A stretch of DNA of 64,000 nt from Mytilisepta virgata (taxonomy: Eukaryota; Mollusca; Bivalvia; Mytilida; Mytilidae): the NCBI GenBank assembly GCA_028015205.1, contig CM051518.1, forward strand, positions 30,780,001 to 30,844,000, written 5' to 3'. A program made the translations under genes and the position numbers. The notes beneath the pieces were generated by a model. The model worked only from the letters and a program-made list of their open reading frames with translations, ran no database searches and was not told the DNA's origin. Numbering within the stretch: position 1 is the first letter of the stretch; each line of letters starts with the position of its first letter. Below are positions 24,201 through 36,200 of the stretch, piece after piece.

Positions 24201-27200
24201 TGGATATTTGCATACTGGATAAAAGAATATATCGTTCACTTGGATAGAATATTCACCAAATGTATCAATCTCATTACAATCGAATATTTTTGTTTATAGG
24301 AAATGACACCGGAAGTTGACCAGATATTAATCCATGAAGCAAGTTTTATTTGCATATATATTTATTTTTTTATATCGGATTTTTTTTATACCAGATGGCA
24401 CACTAGCATACAAACAAGAAAAAGTCAAAAGGCTGTACCACAGCATACAAGTCAACATGACAGGCACAAATAACATACCAATTCTAATAATTGGGAAAAG
24501 TTAAGACCCCATTATTTCTGTGGTGTACAACAAATACCCGTGACCTACCATGCAAACTCCAACACTTGGATGACAGCTGAGATATTTAAAGATTTAAAGA
24601 TTTTCAACAGAGACATGCAAGGAAAAAAGTGGTCCTACTTGTAGACAACTGTAGGGCTCACCCAGAGTCAGCTGGTCATGGATTCACCAACAGTGTGTTG
24701 AAGTTTTTGCCACCCAATACAATTTAAGTCATTCAGTCCTATGACCAGACTGAATGCAACACAGCCTTTAAGCAAGCTTAGTTTTTCAGACTCACTACAC
24801 CTGCTGAAGAAAGCATGGAGAGCTGTTAGAAGGACTACATTCATCAGCTGCTTTAAGAAGGGAGGTTTTATTCTTCCTGACACCAATGTAGAAACAACTG
24901 ATGACGACCATGATGTTTCTACACTGCAACCACTAGATAATGTCCAATGAAGAGTTTGACCAGTTTGTTGACATTGACACCAACAGTCCATCTATAGATG
25001 CAATTCCATTTTAAAATAGAGAGAGCAGAACACTGAGAATCCAGCCAATAATGATTATGAAGAAGTACCCACTGCTGTACCACCAACATCAGATGAACTG
25101 TTGAATGCTCTAAGTACATTACGGCAGAGGTTCAAATTTGGTGGTGTAAAAGACCTCACAGGTTTCTATTTAGTAGAAGATGTGGTCAACAAACTTATTC
25201 CGCTGATGAAAAGACAATTTTATAAACATGTTTTTAGTGCTTTAATTTTTTTCACATTTGTGTAGTGGATTGTTTCTCAGAATGATGTGTAATGTTATTG
25301 TTATAAAGTGTATGAGAAATCAAAGTGCATAGCACTGGTAGGGTTAGGTTGCTAGCATTTGACTTTTATTTGTACAAACATTGCTGATGATTATTTCAAT
25401 GCTTTTTGTTTGTACAATGTATTGCAAAATAGGTTTTGGTATTGAATTCTTTTTATTAACAGTATTATTTACAAGGAAATATATCAATTATGAAAGTTAA
25501 CGAGCTCTGCGGAAAAAGTGTCTATTATATAATAATGTTCCTGTGGGTAGGTGACTGATTTTTTTTTAAATTGACAGCATATGTATTGCTTTGGTTTCAA
25601 AATATACAGTGATTTTTTAAAACGTATATTTTCGCAACACAGTGTATCTGAGCTGAAGGTTCTACTACTCAACTTTACTGCGCATGTCTGTACATAAATA
25701 TGCACTAATCAATCAAAGAAAGCACGAGTCGGCTAACGCTTCTTGAATTATCACTCTAAATTGAATTTTTTTAAAAAGTCAAACGCATAATAATGATTTG
25801 ATGAATTAAAATAAACAGAAATCAAAGGTCTTCAAGTTATTAAGGTTATATAAAAAGACAAAGTTTGGACAATTGTAGAAGGGGGTCATTTCTATTTACT
25901 TTACTTTTACTTTTACTTTTAGTCTGTACTGTTCCGCCTATATCAGACGACCCACTTTTCAGTGTGAATTCTATTAAATGGTTCAATACACTAACACGGT
26001 TTAACATATTACCACCACCTCTGTTTACACATGAAACTATGTACATCCAGAAATATATACACAAATGAAACTGGAGCGCACGACAATTGACCTCATAAAG
26101 TTCATAGCGCCACTTCAAATTAACACTGTCCCTGATTAGCACTTTGTACTGAGCTGCGTTACTGTCACTGATAAACACTAATATTACTTAAACAGGTTGT
26201 TATTAGATTTAGTTAGTACTACCTCAGAAGAGTTGAACGCACCTGATGTAATTTGAAACATAATCCTCTTGTGATACATTCCACTGTAGATATTTCGTTG
26301 CTTGACAAAAAATGAAATCCACTACAGTCGATAATTAACTGTAAAGTGTTGGCTTCAGAACAGAATATTTCGTCATATAGTTTAGTTGATACAACATCTT
26401 TTATGAAAGTTTTTAAACTATGTATAAAGTGGTATCTAGCAATTTCTAGTTTATGACATCTCAAAACAAAATGTAACCGGTTCTCTTCTTCAATTCCACA
26501 TAACGGACAGACAGCACTGACTAAATGTTTACTGAATTTAGCCTTATCACACTGTATTACACGCTAGTTTGGATTTGATGCAAGCACGCAACGTAGAGTA
26601 AGGTTCTGATCCACAAGTATTCCAGATAGGATGAATGCTCCCAAATTCTGCATCTTCAAAGTTGAGTAGTTTAAGAGATGATTTTTCTGATGCCTCAGAT
26701 TTAAGTTTAGTTATCCAGTAGTAGTTGACAGAAATGTTAACCAGGTTTTTCCATTTTGCTTTTGAAGGTGGATTATCAAGTAGATCATGAGGTGACGGTA
26801 GATCATACAGTTCTGTAATAGTAACTAGTTTACGAAACCAGCTGTTTGATGACTCGGTTTTCATTGCTAGTTGACGGAAGGCTAAATCACGTTCTATAGA
26901 GTTGTCATTATCAATAATGTTTCTAAAAATACCTAGAATTCTTTTATGAATCTCCGCTTCGATTGGAATTTGTCCTATAAGCAGTAATGCTGCAGCATTG
27001 GCTGTACGGTCTGGAAGATGTTGAATACGTTTTAATAGTTTCATAAAATATGTTGTAATGTTACTAATGTCAATTTTCGAAAGAGGTATGACCTCAAGTC
27101 CATATAGAAGTCTGGGCATCACAAAACAACGGATTAAATGGAGCGAGACCTTTGGGTTCACTCCATTATGACCATACAGTCCAGCACCCATAAGTGAGTA

Positions 27201-30200
27201 AACAGTCTGGCGGGCTAGTTGTATACGACCAGGGACTACCTCTTTAGTTCCAAAACGAGAGAGTTTATCACGTTGGATACCCAGATGAACGGCGTTATCA
27301 GGGGTGTCTAAGAGTTCACCATTGATGGACCAGTCATGAGAGTCGGTACATCTGTAATTAAGTATGCATGATTTTTGACTACTTATCAGATAACGGAATT
27401 TGTTTGCGTGAAAAGTTTGTAAATCAAGCATTGTCTGTAATTCGTATGGGCAGTTTGATACTAGGGTAACATCATCTGCTACAGTTGGCACACCTACGTA
27501 GATAGAACCAATATGTGAGCCTATACGGTAGGTTTCGAGAGTAGTGAGAAGAGAATTAATAAAGATTTTATAAGCTGTTGGGGACCAGACACCACCTTGT
27601 CTTACACCCTGAGATTCCATGAAAGTTCTGGATAGTAGTCCTTGCCATTTAATATTTGAATTAAGATCTTTGTACCAGTCTTTAAAGAGAAGCCAGTTAT
27701 CACCACTTAGACCTGCTTTATTCATTTCTCGAAGAAGACCATCATGCCAAACCACATCAAAAGCGCTCTTAGCATCCGTTAATGCGATGATGAGTGGATC
27801 CCCTTTCTCCTTAGCTTCTATATGCAGTTCAGTAAGAATGAGAGCAGCCACCAGAGGTATTTCACCTTGTGTAAAGCCTTTTTGTAACGGACTTTGTATA
27901 TTACTAATATTATCCTTATTCCTAACAAGATGTAATTTCTCTGTTAATTTCCCAATGGGATTAGTAATTGTAATTTTCCTATATGAACCAGGATCCGCTA
28001 TTGGTTTCCCTTTTTTCTTATATACAGGACAAGCAACTCCATTTTTAAACGTTGTTGGTATATGATAATTAGAAAATGAAAATTTTATGACAGATGTGAT
28101 AGAGAGTTTTTCCACCAAATTTTAAATGTTCACAAGTGACTCGAGAGGCATCAGGTGCTTTACCGTTCTTAAGTGAATTAACAAGTTGTACAACCTCCCT
28201 TTCTGAGACTGGAGCCAGAGTATCTCTAGTGTCAGTATAAATATCAGTCAAGGCTGATATGTCCTGTTCCACAATAAGCTTATACGTATTATCAAAGTCA
28301 GGGTTATCAACAGGAGTGGCTAAATTTTCATAATATGAGGCCCAGGTATCTAAGATTCCTTCTTCAGTATTAATTATATCATTATTATATTTAAGAATAG
28401 ACGTCACGGAAGAGCGCATGTTACGCTGATTGTTAATTAACGTGTAAAATGACTTATTATTTCTGTCTGATAGCGACATAATTTCAGTGAATTTAGACTG
28501 TCTCTTAGCAGCTTCTATTTTCCTCTGTTCTGATCTAAGTTTCTTTTTAAATATTCTCATTTGCAAATAATGAAAACTGGATTTATCCAATGTTCCCTCT
28601 TGTCTCCACATCCAGTAATGAAATTTACTCCGATTCAGAATTTCAGTCATAATTGGAGTCCAATGTCTATTCTTCCCACGTTTTCTACTTTTGGGCGGTT
28701 GAAGTGTATCGGCAGTGTGAGTAATTACCTTACAGACAGAGGTCACAAATTCATCAAAATTTTCGACAGTTAGATTATCTATTTCGGTTACTTTTGATTG
28801 CAGATTTAATTCCAATAATCTCTGATATTCACATTTATCAATTTTATTCCAGTTTATGCGCGGCAAATGCTTGCTTATTGGGGTCACACTCGGCTGGTCT
28901 GCAGTTTTGATAAAAACTGATACCATTATCGGATCATGCGTTGAAGTGTTTGCTATTTCACGACTGTATGTACAGTATGTGTTAATAATATCAATATTCT
29001 GAATAAAATAATCGATTTGTGACTCATCACGATTGTTAAAATGGAAAAATGTACTACATTCAACACAGATGTCCGGTACGCTCAGGTTGCTATTACGTAG
29101 AAAGTTTTTAAAGTCAATATCTCTAGGATGATTCCTAAAAATTGAGGCATTCATGTCACCTCCAATTATAATATCAGCGGAGTCTCTGTATTTCGTAACA
29201 ATTTCAATAAGTTCGTCTAATATTGCCAGATAGTCATCACGGCTGTAGTTATTACTACGTGACGGTAAATATACGGATAAGATAACAAGAGGTACATTAA
29301 AGTTCAGACGTATTGCTACAATTCTGTTACTTCCGTCTGGGACATTGCGCATGTGCAGGTAGATCAGAACGTAAACATTCAAGCTTTCAATTAAAATAAA
29401 CCCATTATACCTTCGATAATACCGTTTTCTAAATTAATGATAAACACAGTGTTTTTCAATCTTAATGTGCAAGTTGTCGGCATTTCAAATAACCTGTATG
29501 CAATTCTATCACTGACCAACAGGTTTGACAAAATGAAGTCACGATGATCAGGTCAAAAGGTTAATCAAATACACAAAATACCATCAGAATTACAAGAAGA
29601 ATAAGCAAATAATGTGCAAAATATGTTCTGTATAAGTTAACAATCACGTTCACAACAAAAATGGAACTTACCTTTGAAATCTTTTGAAAATAAACCTGAT
29701 TGTAATCCTTCCCAAAATATCCGTGCAAATGTAAACATTCAAAATCCTTACGCCGATAGCATTGTACACTTTAAAAGGTGCGAATACTTTACACGGCTTT
29801 CAAAACAAAAAGGAAATCGTCAATAAAACACACATCTTTTATTAAATAACTGGACAATTACACTTCTCGGTGTGTTTCAGTTACATTTCTATTAAAAAAC
29901 AACTGCACCAGCAACAACAAATATTAGGACTATTTTACCGCGGAATGTTTATTTTCTTATATGATATTCCAATATAAACATAGTCGTAATTCGAAAAATA
30001 TGGAGGTTTCTTTGCGCATGTGTCATCTCAAAATCAAGATAAAAAGCTGCTTAACTAGCCTTGCTTAAGCTTCAATCCTAGATAAGCTTGCATATTTACT
30101 CATAAAAACATAGTTTCAAAAACTTCTGGTCCAACTTTTTCCACAAAACACCAGATTTCCAAAGTTTCCTTCATTGTCTAACCAAACGACCGACGGCATA

Positions 30201-33200
30201 AGGGTTTTGGTTGCTTAGCAACCTAACCCTAATAAAAATATGAAAGATACTATCGTTATTTATTTTCCTTTGGACAATATTGGCTTCACTGTAGATAACT
30301 AAAGATATCTATAACAGAAGGTCAAGGGTATTAACACACTTAGCAATGAATGGATTAATCCCAGAATACCAAAACATTTATTTTCAATGAAATTCATCAT
30401 GAGGTAAACTTTTAATTAACAAAGTGTATAAATAAATTTCTTTTCCTGCAAATACACAAAAGTGGGTGACTGACCAGGATTACCTGAAAACACAGAATAT
30501 TAGTATATGTATTACAAACAGATTAAAATATAATTACACATAACTATGATATCATTAGCCTTCCTTCAACTAAAATGAAGCAAATGGCTATTTGAATATC
30601 CTGGGTAATCGAATAATTTTTACTGAAATTTTGGGTATCCATTTTGCCAGAGTCTACTGTATTTATGGCGAAAAATTAATGCAACTTCAAATTACCTGAA
30701 TTATCCATATAGGTGGAATACCTGTACTATAAAACAAATATAACCTTTCACTAAAAGGTGGATCTTGTCTTCTGGTCTGGTTTACAAGTTCCTGTCAAAA
30801 AGAAAGTTAACATGTGACTTTTATTTCGTGACTAAATAGATGCAAATACATCTCTACTAACTTATATACATGTATGTAAACTGATTCCAATCATGAATTC
30901 AATAAAATATGTCCAATGCAATTATCATGAAAAATAAACAATATATTTTAAAATAAAACCATGAAACAGGTAAGTTTTCTTCAGCTTTACTAAATACAAT
31001 AGGGAAGTAATGAGACATTTATGATGCCAATCAATTTTTTTTTCATCATTCTCAACTTAAAAACCAACAGTTAATCTAGGCATACTACCAACCATTAAAT
31101 TTTCCACAAGTTACTTATCAGTACAAAAAATCTGTGAAGACTATAAATATAGCTATACCCAAAAAATAAACACATAAGTCGGGAGGACGCTTCCTTGATT
31201 TTTTTCCAAGGTCATCAATTATATCCTGGCAAGCAATTGCAATCAAATAGTAACTACAGATTATGGATATTTTAAAAATAAAACAAACTAGAGCATGTAT
31301 CGCTCACCTGGATTTAACTTGTCCACCGTCAGCACGACTGATGTTTAAGTGTAGCAGTTATCTTGGCTAGTTTTCCCATAGGTTCAATGTTAAACAAAGT
31401 TAGTGTGTGGTGGCCATCTTAGTTGACATTCAAGGTTATCAAACATATTTCTGAAAGAGACCATTGCTGGTATTAGTTTGGTGTCAAAATGGCCAAGTTT
31501 AAGGTATGGTGACTGCAAATTAAATTTTCCCATAGGGTCCTATGTTAAACTAAGTTCAGCTTTGGTGGCCATCTTGATTAACAGCCAGGTCAGCGGAAAA
31601 AAAGTTATGAAAGGGGAACATCTAATTACCATTGTTGCCAAGTCTGGTCCCAATTGGCCAATTGGTCTCAGATCAGAATATTTTTAAATGAATTTTCCCA
31701 AAGGGTCCTATGTTTAACTAAGTTCAGCTGTGACGGCCATCTTTGTTGACAATTCTGGGTCATAGGACATAGTTCTGAAAGAGGAGCACCTAAGGACCAT
31801 TTCTGCCAAGTTTGGTTCCAACTGGGTAAGTGATTTCAAACAAGAAGATTTTTTAATGAATTTTCCCCATAGGGTCCTTTGTTTAATTAAGTTCGGCTGT
31901 GGCGGCCATCTGGGTTGAGCTTCTTGGTCATGTTGAATTTCGGATCGGCACCAAAAACATCAATTTTATCAGGGACCATTATCTGATCATTCAGGCATAA
32001 TATTACTTCCATCTGTCAAATGGTTTCTGACAAGATGTTTGTATGTTTTTCCCATAGGATCCTGTGTTAAATGTACCCGTGATGGCAGCCATCTTGGATT
32101 TCAGATTGGCACACAAAATATAAACTTTATAGAGGACCATGTAAGGATCATTCCTGCAATATAACAATTCAATTGCTTTTGTAGTTTCAGAGAAGAAAAT
32201 TTTTTGAATTTCAGCCAATCAGAGTGCATAAATGGTCCGGACGGCAATGATGAATTTTGGATCGGCACCAAAAATATAAAATTTGTAGAGGACCATCCAA
32301 TGAACATTCCCACCAAGTTTGGTTTCAATTGGCCATGGGGTTTTGAAGAAGATTGAAATGTGAAAAGTAAACAGACGGACGGACGATGGCAATAGCTCAC
32401 ATGGCCTTTTAGGCTAGGTGAGCTAATAAAGTTGATACATTTTTTAATTTTATTTCTTATATAAAAAATATACCTCAAGTTGCATCATAGATCTTTCTAC
32501 AGTTCTCCTTCTTTCTCTTTGTACTATAGATCTTCTGAACACAGCACTAACACACACAGACCAGCAACTTACTTGGGATAAAATATACTGAAACATTTAA
32601 TATTCATCATTAGAATTCTTTCCTGATTTACACTGCAGAGGTTTTGATGTTTATGAACGATATACTGTAAATGTATTGCTGTAGAATTTGGTCAATCAAA
32701 CCCGAATAACTTGCTCAAACTGTTCTAGTTATTCCCTAGTAAGTGATCCAGTAACAAATTTTCAACTTAAGTTTCTAGCATATGAACTACAGCAACTTTT
32801 GTAACAATTATCTGATGAGCACTAAATGAATTCCTGCACAAATAAGCATGATAGCATAGAATTCAATAAATAAATATCCTTACATCTATATAGGCCATAA
32901 CTTCCTCCTCTGTAATTCTGTCCATGTGGGCTTGGCTTCTCCTATGGTTCTCCCTGTAAATTCAGACAAAATTATGAATATCTGTGGTCAACAGTAAAAA
33001 ATCTCAAAAACAATATCAATTCAAAAATTATTCAGAAGAAATTTTACCTGTATTATGAGATTACTAACTGCCTTGGGATATTTTAACATCATATCACTTA
33101 TAGGTTATACACATATACAAAGGTGAAAATTTTATGTCATTTTATACAAAAATAGATGTTAGCAATCAGCGGAGGTAATAAAAGTTAAATTGGAACCAGC

Positions 33201-36200
33201 TCAATTGTTTCACAATACAAGATAGAATGAATTTCACTCATTACATATGACAGATGTATTTAATTAAAGTAATGAAATTGTTCCTTGCAAGTGAATTAAC
33301 AAATTCTAAGGTTAAAATACAAGCTCTAGTATCAAGTAGCATAATTATCTAAATTGATCTATTATAATGTGATTCAGTGTATTCTTCTGTATTGTTTTGA
33401 AAGGCTAGTGTTAAAGTTTACAATCTTTGAATGATGATCTAAAATTCTCCATTTATGACTGAAACTACAACACACTCAAGTGGTATTAAAATTTCTGTAT
33501 AACTTTATATATTGCCTACCATACCAAATTTATTAAACTTACATCATTCCAATGACCAAAGCTTGTTCAACAGAAGATAGTTTAACTCTGGGAACATCAC
33601 CCTCATCAAATGTTATATCATTTAATACTGTATCATCATCCAGAGGAGTAATCTGAAGTATAAAATGTTATTTACACACTGATTTATTCAGTTTTATTTT
33701 CTTTTTTTTTCATATAAAACAGTATAAAATATTTTATTTACTTACACCCATAAAATAAGAACAGTGGGGAATTTTTATACCAAGTTTTTAAGAGGAAAAA
33801 TTCTTAACAAGAATGCTGGTTTTACAGGCTGAACATCTCTTGATTTGCACATTTACATACCAGTATCTAGTCTAAAAAAAAATATCGGGTTCTCAGGTCC
33901 AGCCGCATCCGAGAAAACCTCCAGCATCTGTGTTTTTTATTTTTAGTAAAATCTGGAATTTTTCTAGAAACGGTCAATACATATTATTTCATCCGCGGAA
34001 TCATATATGCGCTTATAGAAATCAATAAATTGAATTGTGAATGATAGTGACAAATGATGCTTAGACAGGGCATGGCGACATGTCATTCATTTCATGTCAA
34101 ATCTCTCACTCAGACAAAATTGTGACGCCACTGAGCATCATTGTGATTTTTCATCCATTTGCACAAATCTGACGTTTTTTGTTCAAACAAAAATGTTGAT
34201 TTAAAAAAAAAGGCTTGCTCCCTCACCCATTTTTATCAAAATTGGCCTGAGAACCTGATAACCTAAGCATTTTTTGCACGTCCTTAAACTTATACAAGAT
34301 GTAATCATAAAATATGTACCTTAGGCAAACAGGAGGGAGACCAAGTTTCTTCAACAATCTCAGTTTCTCGACTGACCTTAAGTAAAAGCTGTGATTTACT
34401 TTCCTGTTGAAATCTTGTTCTTTTGCCCATTAAACCTTAAAATACCAAATTATCATCAATGTTATATTCACAATATATGCCTGCACGTAGGAATTAAGTT
34501 TTTTTAGTCTCAGTAGGTTTATTGTTTAATTCCTAGGTTTGATTCATTTGTAGCCATTGAACATGACTGTAAACACCCCTGGCTTCCATCTTTTCTTATG
34601 TTGCTTTTTTTTCAAAACCAGTACCTGTAAGTCCTGTTACCACAGAGAGCTGTATGAAACTGAACTGTTTAGTCTGCAGAAAGTCCCAATACTTTGAGAG
34701 CTGTGTTGAAGAAATTTTTAATTCCAATCTTAGTGCTTCTATTTTGTGTTTGCATCAAATTACCTCATTATTTTGAAAGTCCTGATACTTTAATGCTATG
34801 CTGAAATTACTGGATAATGTCAGTGAAAATCCAAACACTATGAATGGTGTATTAAAAAAATTACATATTAACTCTAGTGGAAGTCCCTATAATTCAATTG
34901 CTGTAATGAATTTACCTGTTAACTCTAGTGAAAGCCCCTATACTTTGAGTGCTGTATTGAAGTTACGAGTTACGTCTAGCGAAAGTACCTATACTTTGAC
35001 CGTTGTGTTGAAGTTACCTGTTAACTCTAGTGAAAATCGTGATACTTTTGAAGCTGTGTTGAAGTTACCTGATAACTCTAGTGAAAGTCCAATTACTTTG
35101 AGTGCTGTATTGAAATTACCTGTTAACTCTATTGAAAGTCCTGATACTCTGAATGCTGTATTGAAGTTACCTGTTTACTCTAGTGAAAGTCCCATTACTT
35201 TGAAGGCTGTATTGAACTTACCTGTTCTCTAGTGAAAGTCCCATTACTTTGAGTGTTGCTTTGATGTTACCTGTTAACTCTAGTGAAAGTCCCATTACTT
35301 TGAAGGCTGTTTGAAGTTACCTGTTCTCTAGTGAAAGTCCCATTACTTTGAGTGCTGTGTTGAAGTTACCTGTTAACTCTAACTATGACAGTCCCATTAC
35401 TTTGAAGGCTGTTTGAAGTTACCTGTTAACTCTGGTGAAAGTCCCATTACTTTGAGTGCTGTGTTGAAGTTACCTGTTCTCTAGTGAAAGTCCCATTACT
35501 TTGAGTGCTGTGTGGAGTTACCTGTATTCTAGTGAAAGTCCTGACACTTTAAGTGCTGTGATGAAGTTACCTGATAACTCTAGTGAAAGTCCTGATACTT
35601 TGGGTGCTGTATTGATGTTACCTGTTAACTCTAGTGAAAGTCCTGATACTTTAAGTGCTGTGTTAAAGTGTTCCTTTGCTCTTTTGTACTCATAGAATGT
35701 ATGACATAAGTAACCAGCCTCCAAATTAAACTGAATAATAAGGTCTCTGAAATAGAAATAATTGAAAATATCTTTTTTCTTCATAAGTATGAGGCTCTTT
35801 GTTAAAATAGTTGAAGAAACCGGTGAACATTTCATATGAACTAGTAATTATGTTATGCGAAACTAGAGGCTCCCAGGAGCCTGTATCGCTCACCTGGAAA
35901 TCTTTTGCAGAATGAAATGTTTGATTACGTCCATCTTCACTGACAGTCAAATTTTTCACAAGTTTCAAACGAGAAGATCTTTCAGTGAATTTTCCAAGAA
36001 GGTCCTATGTTAAAATATGTTTGGTTTTGGGGAACATTTTGGATGGCGGGCAGGGTCAACAGATACAATTCTGAAGAGGACCAACTATGGACCATTGCAG
36101 CCAATTTTTTTCCGATTGGCATTGGCGTTTCACACAAAAAAATCTACCAATAGGGTCCTATGTTAAACTGTGTTTGACTCTGGAAGCCATCTTGGATGGC

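Larger units (their letters stand above)
25860..29390 (-). mobile_element. 5'-truncated non-LTR retrotransposon (LINE with APE endonuclease and RT)
   Basis: On the minus strand, in order: the C-terminal half of an apurinic-type endonuclease, reverse transcriptase, a CCHC-type finger, then a 3' UTR ending in AGTAAAAGTAAAAG repeats and GACCCCCTTCTACAATTGTC. The 5' end stops inside the endonuclease at about 29390, the usual outcome of incomplete reverse transcription. Two frameshifts break the ORF (about 28100 and 26560). It is in the same orientation as TTC27, in intron 12. The clade (Jockey/CR1-like) is a guess. Confidence 0.88.
24111..30661 (+). mobile_element. Tigger/pogo-type DNA transposon, interrupted by a LINE
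   Basis: Inverted ends TACAGTAGACTC at 24111-24122 and GAGTCTACTGTA at 30650-30661. The inner part of the right end (GGCAAAATGGATACCC on the minus strand) has the look of Tigger termini. Between them are a plus-strand transposase relic (24420-25210) and a LINE (about 25860-29390) that inserted later. A second inverted motif, AGGGTTAGGTTGCTA near 25338 and its complement near 30212-30228, suggests another nested element. The right end is only 34 bp from TTC27 exon 12. Confidence 0.7.

Noticed and set aside
27619..28065. 148-codon plus-strand open frame
   Set aside because: Antisense shadow of the LINE reverse transcriptase.
34798..35232. 144-codon plus-strand repeat protein
   Set aside because: It is the antisense translation of the 51-bp TTC27 exon-donor array; the real frame is on the minus strand.
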